14,392 bases of DNA, from assembly GCA_903914985.1 (NCBI GenBank), contig CAIWRE010000029.1, forward strand, positions 1 through 14,392. The letters are read 5' to 3'. How positions within the stretch are numbered: position 1 is the stretch's first letter; each line of letters begins with the position of its first letter. A program made the position numbers and the translations under genes. The DNA comes from an uncultured beta proteobacterium. GTDB lineage: Bacteria; Pseudomonadota; Gammaproteobacteria; Burkholderiales; Burkholderiaceae_C. Under the pieces are notes generated by a model that worked only from the letters and a program-made list of their open reading frames with translations, ran no database searches and had not been told where the DNA came from. This document shows, in pieces, positions 8,562 to 14,392 of the stretch.

Positions 8562-10820
8562 CTATGCAATCTTGAACCGCGCAACGGAGTTACGTAATTC
8601 ATTAGAAGAGTTCGAGAGTTCGCGCACCTGACCGGCCGTGGCGCGGGTACCTTCGGCAGTTTGTTCAGTGACCGCAAAGATGTGTTGGATATTGTCAGCC
8701 ACGCCTTTTGCCAAGGCAGCTTCTCGTGACGCAGCATTCGAAATCTTTTCAATTTGTGCGGCCATCCGACGTGAAACGCGGTCAATTTCAGACAAAGCAG
8801 CTCCCGCGTTGTCCGACAATTTCGCACCGGATACCACCCCTTGGGCTGATCGCTCCATCGCGCCTATAGCATCTTGCGCATCGGTCTGAATCGCTTTTAT
8901 CAAGGCTGCAATTTGTCGCGTCGCGTCCGCCGATCGCTCGGCCAATCGCTGCACCTCTTCGGCGACAACTGAAAATCCACGGCCAGCCTCCCCTGCAGAC
9001 GCCGCCTGAATGGCAGCATTCAACGCCAAGACATTGGTTTGCTCGGTGATATCCGAAATGAGTTCCGTGATCTCACCAATTTCTTGTGAGGATTCCCCTA
9101 GTCTTTTGATGCGCTTTGAAGTTTCTTGAATTTGGTCACGGATCGTGTTCATCCCGCCGATAGAGTTTTGCACTGCGGTAAACCCTGATTCCGCCGCTTG
9201 CAATGAGGCCTGTGCGACGATGGCTGACTCCTGCGCTTGTGCAGAGACTTCATTAATTCTCTCGGCCATATCCACCACCGAATTCCCTACTTCCCGGATT
9301 TCTATGAGTTGCGCGTTTGTTGCCGACAAAAGGGCTGAAGAAGTGCTGTCGACCGCAGCAGTCGTTTTCGCCATTCGGTCTACGGTCATCTGCACGTGGC
9401 TGACCAAAGATCGCAATTCTTCGACGGTGTAATTGACAGAGTCTGCAATCGCGCCCGTAATGTCTTCTGTCACGGTGGCTTCTTGGGTGAGATCGCCTCC
9501 AGCGACTGCTTGCAGTTCATTCATCAAACGAAGGATTGCGGCCTGCGTGGCAGCGTTGAGCCTTTGGGCTTCATGTTCACGTTGCTCTGCAACGTGCTTT
9601 CGTTCGAGTGCGTCCGTCCGCTGGGATTCTGCCCATGCTCTCCCGATTCGGCTCTCCTGTAGGCGAACATAAGAAAGTCCCGCGGCACTCAGCAACAGCA
9701 ACAGGGCTAATGGAGCCAGTTCCAGGATCATTCTTGGTGCGGACTCTTCCATATCAGCAACTTCGATTTGCAAATTCTCAAGTATTTTCCGCAATGGCTC
9801 GCTATCTCTGTTGACATTGGTCTGTGCCTGACGCACTGCAATCAGCACCTGCAAGTTGTTCAAAATGGCCCCTGCCTGTGTACGACTTTCATCGAACATT
9901 CTGATCAGTTCCACCAATTTTTCACGTGTGGGTTTATCCTGGGTTGCCGTAAGTCTCAGTTCGCTGCTTCCGTCAAGTAGGCCTTTGGCGATCTCTCTGA
10001 AAGAGTTCAGATCTTTCCCCAAAAGAAAGACGGCCTCTGCGCTTGACCCCTGGCTGTTTAAGAATTCGTTTGCGGACTTTCCAATGCGCTGGGTTAAAGT
10101 CGACAGTTCACCGATGGCAGAAATGTCACCCGGTGGAGCACTCTGCTGCTGTTTCATCGAAGAGACAGTCTTGGTTAGTTCCAATAGGTCCTCCGACTGG
10201 CGATTCATCCGCAGCAAGGCCACCCCTATTTGCTCCAGAGTGATTTGTTGCGCCAGGATTGCGGCTGCACTCGCCGTGGCTTGCTCTACCAGTGGCGCCG
10301 CCTGGTCAAGAGCGATTCGTGCACCACCTGACACAGGCTTGATTCGTTGTTCTGAATCGCCGTTTTTCAGACCATCTATGGACTTCTCCAGAATCTTGGA
10401 GCTGTCTGCGAGGTCAACGAACGCCCGTGGACTGCCCACGAGGGCCTGGCCTGCCGATGTGGCTAGGCGCTGTGAATGCAAGAGTGCTTGGCCTATCGTC
10501 TCCAGTTGACGACTTTGGGCATCCAGCGAAATTAGTCGATATGTTGTTAATGGAATCAGCACCAGGGCTGAAAGCATCATCAATACAGAGAGCAGTCGAC
10601 GTTGCGCCCGCCCGCTTCGACGTCCCAGACCCGGCACTGATATCGTCATCGCCGAGGGATCCTGCACTGCAGCGGCAGACTCCTCTTTGCTTGTTGCGTA
10701 TTCTGTCGGGGACTCCGATTTGGTGTCGTCTGTACTTTGTGCAAAAGCCGTTTGCACAAAGCGCTCCGTGGATCCTTCCTGGCGGTTTTCGGAGCTGGGA
10801 AACAAATTGGGGATGACCAT
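8562..10820 (-). CDS. pilJ: PilJ, methyl-accepting chemotaxis-like receptor of the type IV pilus Chp system
   Basis: Inner-membrane chemoreceptor that senses periplasmic or pilin-related signals and controls ChpA through PilI. From the ATG at 10820 it has 752 residues: a cytoplasmic Ser/Glu-rich N-terminus (about 1-72), TM1 (about 76-98), a helical periplasmic PilJ-type region (about 99-360), TM2 (about 364-387), a linker with HAMP-like character, and a long coiled-coil signalling domain. The hairpin tip is EQTNVLALNAAIQA starting at E593, followed by SAGEAGRGFSVVAEEVQRLAER. The C-terminus ELRNSVARFKIA is characteristic of PilJ, and no CheR/CheB docking pentapeptide is present. A GTG at 10841 would give a 759-residue form overlapping the pilI stop. 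I prefer ATG 10820 because an AGG-type ribosome binding sequence precedes it and nothing similar precedes the GTG. The pilI stop lies 13 bases upstream, so the genes are translationally close. Characterised PilJ proteins interact with pilin; whether this one has other ligands cannot be told. Confidence 0.94.
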   Translation of the reverse strand: MVIPNLFPSSENRQEGSTERFVQTAFAQSTDDTKSESPTEYATSKEESAAAVQDPSAMTISVPGLGRRSGRAQRRLLSVLMMLSALVLIPLTTYRLISLDAQSRQLETIGQALLHSQRLATSAGQALVGSPRAFVDLADSSKILEKSIDGLKNGDSEQRIKPVSGGARIALDQAAPLVEQATASAAAILAQQITLEQIGVALLRMNRQSEDLLELTKTVSSMKQQQSAPPGDISAIGELSTLTQRIGKSANEFLNSQGSSAEAVFLLGKDLNSFREIAKGLLDGSSELRLTATQDKPTREKLVELIRMFDESRTQAGAILNNLQVLIAVRQAQTNVNRDSEPLRKILENLQIEVADMEESAPRMILELAPLALLLLLSAAGLSYVRLQESRIGRAWAESQRTDALERKHVAEQREHEAQRLNAATQAAILRLMNELQAVAGGDLTQEATVTEDITGAIADSVNYTVEELRSLVSHVQMTVDRMAKTTAAVDSTSSALLSATNAQLIEIREVGNSVVDMAERINEVSAQAQESAIVAQASLQAAESGFTAVQNSIGGMNTIRDQIQETSKRIKRLGESSQEIGEITELISDITEQTNVLALNAAIQAASAGEAGRGFSVVAEEVQRLAERSADATRQIAALIKAIQTDAQDAIGAMERSAQGVVSGAKLSDNAGAALSEIDRVSRRMAAQIEKISNAASREAALAKGVADNIQHIFAVTEQTAEGTRATAGQVRELSNSSNELRNSVARFKIA

Positions 10821-10833
10821 GGTGGGTGTCTGC

Positions 10834-11382
10834 CTATGCACTAATGTTTAGAAACTCGAGCGTTTGGGATAGTTCTTGAATATCGATTACTTGCCAGCCT
10901 ATGGACTCCGCGTCCAAATATTGATCGCCAAAATACACTGGAGCACCAGCGGGTGCAGGCATTGAGGACGCGAAGGAATCCGCTGAACGCAGGCCCGCCA
11001 ATGCACTGACTTGTAATGCGCAGTTGACTTCTAACGCAGTATGAAAAGTGATGACAGTTGGCGCATTGGGCCCGTACGCCGCAGTTTCGATTGCAGCGTT
11101 ACCCTCTCGGAAAGAGAAGTCTGCGACAAACTGGGCGAGGTCTACTGTTCCATACAAACTACCGCGAACATTGACAACACCAAGAAACCAATCTTTTGTT
11201 CGAGGTACCGGTCGCAGTTGAGGCGCTGGCAATATCTCGCCGGAATGGCGCAACGGAATCAGATAATTTTTTGAGCCCGCAACAGCGGCGAGCCATGTCA
11301 TTGCAATGTTGGATGATCGTGCCAGATGAAAACGCTGGGTGAGGCGGGATTGCAGTTCCTTTAACGTTTCGCGGTGGGCCAT
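10834..11382 (-). CDS. pilI: PilI, CheW-like coupling protein
   Basis: Single CheW-like domain protein of 182 residues that links the PilJ cytoplasmic tip to the ChpA kinase. The CheW fold is visible from the segment near residue 28 (AMTWLAAVAGSKNYLIPL) through the conserved WFLGVVNVRGSLYGTVDLAQF, corresponding to the typical GxxNxRGxxxxxxDL signature, and into the C-terminal half. The N-terminal helix (MAHRETLKELQSRLTQRF) matches the start usually seen in betaproteobacterial PilI. ATG 11382 lies 9 bases after the pilH stop, with GAGAG overlapping that stop region at a workable ribosome-binding distance. Position between pilH and pilJ confirms PilI rather than a flagellar CheW. ChpC, the second CheW-like adaptor of Pseudomonas, has no counterpart in this window. 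Confidence 0.93.
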   Translation of the reverse strand: MAHRETLKELQSRLTQRFHLARSSNIAMTWLAAVAGSKNYLIPLRHSGEILPAPQLRPVPRTKDWFLGVVNVRGSLYGTVDLAQFVADFSFREGNAAIETAAYGPNAPTVITFHTALEVNCALQVSALAGLRSADSFASSMPAPAGAPVYFGDQYLDAESIGWQVIDIQELSQTLEFLNISA

Positions 11383-11391
11383 CAGGAACTC

Positions 11392-11757
11392 TCACACCAA
11401 CGCATTGATTTTGGCGAGTAGTTCGGGTTCATTCACAGGTTTTGTGATGTAACCCGCCGCCCCTTGCCGGAGCCCCCAGACTTTGTCGGTTTCCAAGTTT
11501 TTGCTACTGCACAAAATGATCGGTATGTCCCCGAAATCCGGGTGCCGACTCATTGCGCGCGTCAGCTGAAATCCATTGCGCCCCGGCATTACGACGTCCA
11601 ACAAAATCAAGTCCGGTTTTTCTAATGCCATGAGCTCAAGCGCTTGCTCCCCGTCTTGTGCACTGGATACCAAATACCCGTTGGATTTAAGCATTTCCGT
11701 TAAGACCATCGTCTCTGTCTTTGAGTCATCAACGATCAATACTTTGCGGATCGTCAT
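11392..11757 (-). CDS. pilH: PilH, single-domain response regulator
   Basis: CheY-like receiver of 121 residues with no output domain. Acidic residues D10-D11, phospho-acceptor D54 (LLDVVMPGRNG), S84-S85 in the Ser/Thr switch position and K106 (ITKPV) are all in place, so it should be phosphorylatable. In characterised systems PilH receives phosphate from ChpA and opposes PilG, either as a phosphate sink or by controlling pilus retraction. The motif MPGRNGFQLTRA and its position directly after pilG identify it as PilH. ATG 11757 overlaps the pilG stop in an ATGA arrangement (4-base overlap), indicating coupled translation. Confidence 0.93.
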   Translation of the reverse strand: MTIRKVLIVDDSKTETMVLTEMLKSNGYLVSSAQDGEQALELMALEKPDLILLDVVMPGRNGFQLTRAMSRHPDFGDIPIILCSSKNLETDKVWGLRQGAAGYITKPVNEPELLAKINALV

Positions 11758-12155
11758 TGGTGTACCCCTTGAGAAGCCAGGCTGAATGTTTTTACCGCAC
11801 TGAGCAATTGCTCTTTGGTAAACGGTTTGGTGATGAAGTGTTGGGCGCCCACCATGCGTCCTCGGGCTTTGTCGAAAACACCATCTTTTGAGGACAACAT
11901 GACCACCGGAACGTTGGCGAATCGACTATTTCCTTTGATAATGGCACAGGTCTGGTATCCATCGAGTCTGGGCATCAAGATGTCACAAAAGATCATGGCA
12001 GGTGTGGATGAATTGATTTTGGCCAGTGCGTCGAATCCGTCCTCCGCGAGAATGACCTTGTAGCCACCGCGTTTTAGAAATATTTCCGCGCTACGCCGGA
12101 TGGTGTTGCTGTCGTCAACCACCAACACCCAGCCCGAAAATTCAGTTGTGCTCAT
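11754..12155 (-). CDS. pilG: PilG, single-domain response regulator
   Basis: CheY-like receiver of 133 residues and first gene of the chemosensory operon. D14-D15, phospho-acceptor D58 (CDILMPRLDGYQTC), S88-S89 and K110 (ITKPF) are conserved. The stretch MPRLDGYQTCAIIK and SSKDGVFDKARGR are strongly PilG-like. In Pseudomonas, PilG is required for pilus extension and signals toward the extension motor machinery and, with FimV/FimL, toward adenylate cyclase. A GAGGGT sequence about 11 bases before ATG 12155 can serve as ribosome binding site. Many betaproteobacterial loci have a rubredoxin gene just before pilG; here the preceding gene is the dynamin-family GTPase instead. Confidence 0.93.
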   Translation of the reverse strand: MSTTEFSGWVLVVDDSNTIRRSAEIFLKRGGYKVILAEDGFDALAKINSSTPAMIFCDILMPRLDGYQTCAIIKGNSRFANVPVVMLSSKDGVFDKARGRMVGAQHFITKPFTKEQLLSAVKTFSLASQGVHQ

Positions 12156-12265
12156 AACGCTTTCGCACCCTCTTTTTCATTAGATTTCTGCAAATATACA
12201 TCATTTTGTTAATCAATAGGCAGCAATGCGGCCATCATTTGGCGTCAGCTGCCAACAGTCAATGG
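12156..12265 (-). promoter_or_regulatory. Intergenic leader before pilG; probable promoter region of the pil-chp operon
   Basis: This 110-base gap is the largest within the - strand gene series and is clearly more AT-rich near pilG, so it is the best place for the operon promoter. A TATATT sequence (12198 to 12193, - strand) resembles a -10 box, but no -35 box at proper spacing is convincing: the nearest TTGATT is only 12 bases upstream. Readthrough from the GTPase gene is also possible. The call rests on position and composition more than on boxes. Confidence 0.3.
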
Positions 12266-12266
12266 C
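12231..12266. repeat. Nested inverted repeat at the end of the GTPase gene
   Basis: Two 5-bp perfect inverted repeats are nested. The outer arms are GCCAT (12231-12235) and ATGGC (12262-12266); the inner arms are TTGGC (12239-12243) and GCCAA (12251-12255) around a 7-base loop. The outer arm touches the first base of the GTPase stop codon. No T tract follows on the - strand, so it is not a classical intrinsic terminator. It could weaken transcription between the GTPase gene and pilG or be chance. Confidence 0.25.
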
Positions 12267-14221
12267 TAGTCTGACGACAGCGATGTTTGGACCGCAGCCT
12301 GGTCGTTGGCGGCACGAAGGTGGGCGGTTTGTTCTTCCAGCCTATTGCGAAGTGATTGGATGCTGTGCTCGCGATCTTTAATGTGCTTGAGGCGTTGTTC
12401 AAAACCGTCGGCGGCGCGCTCAATTTTCTCAACAGATTCCAAGCGGCTTGCGAAATTGCTGTGTCGCAGCGCGGTCTGAGCTTGTATTTGTGCAACCATG
12501 GATTGCCGCCATTGCTGGGCCTCAAGCCGAAAATGCGCTTGTAAAGAATCTAATTTGTGAAAGAGTGCACGCACCACTTGTTTCACAAAATCTGTGCGTT
12601 GCAATCGAAACGCGTGACGCAAGCCCACATAGGCCATGTGGCTGCGTTTTGCCAGCTCCAAATCCATTGCATAGTCCGAGAAACTGGGGGGCTTCACCGG
12701 CTGTAGCATCAAGCCATAGTCTGTGTTGAGCTGGCTGAATGCACTCGTCTGTAGGGCCTGCAAGTCGGTGCTGATGGTTTGAAGCGACGAAACCCGGGCT
12801 TGAAGGCGATCGAAGGTTTCGCCATATATATTTTTGACGTCCCATTTGAGTCCGGGGCGACTCAGTGCCTCGTCAAGTGCCTGCATTTCCCTCACCAGAT
12901 CCTCGCGTCTCAACTGCTCCAATATGCCGTGAAATAGTTTGCGGTAAACCGATTGCACCGCAGACATCCTGGTACTGGCCTGCTCAAACTGATGCTTTTC
13001 ATGGGTAATCCGATTGCGCATTTCGGTCATGACTTGAGAGCTTTTCCCACGCAACGACTCCAGTTCCAGCCGTTGAGCGCGCAAGTCACGGCTTCTGGCC
13101 TCAAGTGCACTTTCCACGCACTGCTTGAGTTCGTCGATACCGAGCTTGATGCCCTCTCGCATCGCTTGATGGCGCTGGCCCAGCATTTCATGCGCCAGGG
13201 CAGTTTCGAACTCCAAAACCCCACTTTTTTCCAACAATTCAGCGTTCTTGCTGATTTTTGCCACCAGCCCCTTTTGTGCAGACAAAGCAACAATGCGTTC
13301 TTTCTCAATTCCCAGTACTTTCGCTGTTCGTATTTTTTGTGTTTCGATTTGGCGATGAATCTGGCTTGCACTGCTCAGTTCATCCCACAGCGTGTCAATT
13401 TTGTTGAGCACCACCACGGTTGGCAGGGATGGACGCAGGTGCGGCGCCATGTGCTCTTGCCACATCGCAAGATCTGACTTGCTGACGCCGGTATCCGCGC
13501 TCAACATAAACACATGTGCTTGAGCCTGATCGAGCAATCCAAGTGTGAGCTCGGGCTCGGCACCTACGGCGTTGAGCCCGGGAGTGTCAAGAATGATCAA
13601 TCCTTGCTTGAGCAAGGGATGTGCGATATTTAGCAGGGCGTGGCGCCACTTTGGTATTTCAACCATGCCCGATGCTTCCGCTGCACGACGCGCCTGACTT
13701 GGTTGTGCATGCCAAAGCCCTAGAGCCTGGGCTTCCTGCGGGGTCACATCCACTGTTTCGGTAACGCGCTCCATCGCACGCGCCAATTGGTCTGCGTCGT
13801 TGACGTCGATTTCGATGCAAGTCCACGCTGCGGGTACCCTGCGCCAGCTGGACAACGGGTCGGCCTGTAGACGCGTTTGAATGGGCAACAAGCGCAGTCC
13901 GGGGGCAGTGTCGGGTTCAAAGGCAATTTCGCATGGACACATCGTGGTGCGGCCCGCGCTGGTCGGCACGATGCGCCTGCCATATTCCCAAAAAAACAGA
14001 GCATTGATCAACTCTGACTTGCCACGCGAAGACTCGGCGACAAAAGCGACCGTCAGCCTGTCTGAGCGAACCCTTTGCTCGAGTTGGGTGATCCGGTTTT
14101 GGGCGGCTGCATCGAGAAGAGCGCTGTCTTTCAGCCATCGTGAAAACAGCCGCAGCAAGAAACTGAAATCACGTCGCCATGCGCTGTGATCGTTCCAATG
14201 AGACTTGAATGTGGCTGCCAA
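12266..14221 (-). CDS. Dynamin-family GTPase
   Basis: A 651-residue large GTPase of the bacterial dynamin-like type, predicted to bind and reshape membranes through GTP-driven conformational change; no specific role can be assigned. G-domain motifs are in order: G1 at 62-69 (AESSRGKS, with K68 and S69), G2-like SAGRTTMCPCE (88-98), G3 DTPG at 212-215, G4 NKID at 273-276 and G5 SAQ at 314-316. The first glycine of the usual GxxxxGKS is alanine here. After about residue 350 the protein is largely helical with many Gln, Glu and Arg, and ends in a predicted coiled coil (about 590-640), as expected for a dynamin stalk. I see no obvious transmembrane segment. The start is TTG 14221, supported by AAAGGGG six bases upstream, and no alternative ATG lies near. 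The gene is co-oriented with pilG 110 bases away. Resemblance to proteins annotated as dynamin family in Burkholderiales is from memory. Confidence 0.9.
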   Translation of the reverse strand: MAATFKSHWNDHSAWRRDFSFLLRLFSRWLKDSALLDAAAQNRITQLEQRVRSDRLTVAFVAESSRGKSELINALFFWEYGRRIVPTSAGRTTMCPCEIAFEPDTAPGLRLLPIQTRLQADPLSSWRRVPAAWTCIEIDVNDADQLARAMERVTETVDVTPQEAQALGLWHAQPSQARRAAEASGMVEIPKWRHALLNIAHPLLKQGLIILDTPGLNAVGAEPELTLGLLDQAQAHVFMLSADTGVSKSDLAMWQEHMAPHLRPSLPTVVVLNKIDTLWDELSSASQIHRQIETQKIRTAKVLGIEKERIVALSAQKGLVAKISKNAELLEKSGVLEFETALAHEMLGQRHQAMREGIKLGIDELKQCVESALEARSRDLRAQRLELESLRGKSSQVMTEMRNRITHEKHQFEQASTRMSAVQSVYRKLFHGILEQLRREDLVREMQALDEALSRPGLKWDVKNIYGETFDRLQARVSSLQTISTDLQALQTSAFSQLNTDYGLMLQPVKPPSFSDYAMDLELAKRSHMAYVGLRHAFRLQRTDFVKQVVRALFHKLDSLQAHFRLEAQQWRQSMVAQIQAQTALRHSNFASRLESVEKIERAADGFEQRLKHIKDREHSIQSLRNRLEEQTAHLRAANDQAAVQTSLSSD

Positions 14222-14392
14222 TTTTCACCCCTTTAGGGCGTTCAGTGTAATCATAAATATTTGATTCCGTGATATTTGCCGTTATTGATATGATTTGAAC
14301 TTGTATTTCAATCGATCGGGCTGCGCAGGGTCGGGTACGCATGGGAGGGGAGTTGCGTACACTCTTCTTCTGAACGACCCCCGGCCCTGTGC
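14222..14392 (-). promoter_or_regulatory. Upstream region of the GTPase gene with strong ribosome binding site
   Basis: This 171-base stretch holds no convincing gene on either strand. Next to the TTG start is a strong Shine-Dalgarno sequence, AAAGGGG, at about 14228-14234. Further upstream the DNA is AT-rich (about 14250-14312) and probably carries the promoter. TATGAT (14255 to 14250) and TATCAA (14290 to 14285, with TTGAAA at 14311 to 14306) are -10 and -35 candidates, none at ideal spacing. The ribosome binding site is clear; the promoter placement is weak. Confidence 0.4.
14335..14360. repeat. Perfect 7-bp inverted repeat, possible operator
   Basis: GTACGCA (14335-14341) and TGCGTAC (14354-14360) are exact reverse complements separated by 12 purine-rich bases. 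Neither strand has a T run after it, so an intrinsic terminator is unlikely. The position, upstream of the AT-rich presumed promoter of the GTPase gene, would suit a regulator binding site or belong to the unseen gene to the right. Confidence 0.35.

Noticed and set aside
9856..10509. 217-residue open frame on the + strand, opposite pilJ
   Set aside because: It is fully antisense to the well-supported pilJ gene, is Ser/Ala/Arg-rich like a codon shadow, and shows no recognisable domain.
14341..14373. Short ATG frame on the + strand near the right edge
   Set aside because: It encodes only ten residues before TGA, overlaps the inverted repeat, and has no ribosome binding site of note.
1..14392. 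Mobile elements, CRISPR arrays, toxin-antitoxin pairs, RNA genes
   Set aside because: No transposase, integrase, spaced direct repeats, tRNA-like fold or rRNA segment was seen on either strand; the window is almost entirely accounted for by eight genes.

Overview
The window looks like chromosomal DNA of a betaproteobacterium, most likely Burkholderiales (Comamonadaceae-like). This rests on recalled resemblance of protein motifs: a fused ScsB/DsbD-type thiol reductase, the PilG-PilH-PilI-PilJ-ChpA gene order with no CheR or CheB, and a Burkholderiales-style dynamin-family GTPase. Base composition is moderately GC-rich. No database search was possible, so the genus is left open. The window is densely coding, every gap is under 175 bases, and I see no rRNA, tRNA, insertion sequence, prophage gene or CRISPR array.

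Layout, left to right. Positions 1-93 hold a possible intrinsic terminator and the unresolved end of whatever lies to the left. On the + strand, 94-2340 encodes a three-domain thiol:disulfide interchange protein of the DsbD/ScsB type. Everything else lies on the - strand and reads right to left. It begins with a dynamin-family GTPase (14221-12266, TTG start) and then a 110-base gap. After this comes a tight chemosensory operon: pilG (12155-11754), pilH (11757-11392), pilI (11382-10834), pilJ (10820-8562) and chpA (8509-3125). A periplasmic solute-binding protein gene (3098-2346) follows chpA after only 26 bases and ends 5 bases from the stop of the convergent dsbD-like gene.

How the genes work together: PilJ is a membrane chemoreceptor-like protein coupled through the CheW-like PilI to the large hybrid kinase ChpA, which phosphorylates the single-domain regulators PilG and PilH. 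In characterised Pil-Chp systems this pathway controls type IV pilus extension and retraction, twitching motility and, in Pseudomonas, cAMP and surface sensing. The adaptation enzymes PilK (CheR-like) and ChpB (CheB-like) and the adaptor ChpC of the Pseudomonas locus are absent here. The position after chpA is instead occupied by the solute-binding protein, which has no permease or ATPase partner in view. The most interesting hypothesis is that this protein delivers a ligand signal to PilJ or otherwise acts as a sensor.

I do not see an obviously unprecedented system. The parts worth a second look are the solute-binding protein appended to the chemosensory operon, the dynamin-family GTPase with a variant P-loop just upstream of pilG, and the mixture of intact and eroded phosphotransfer modules in ChpA.
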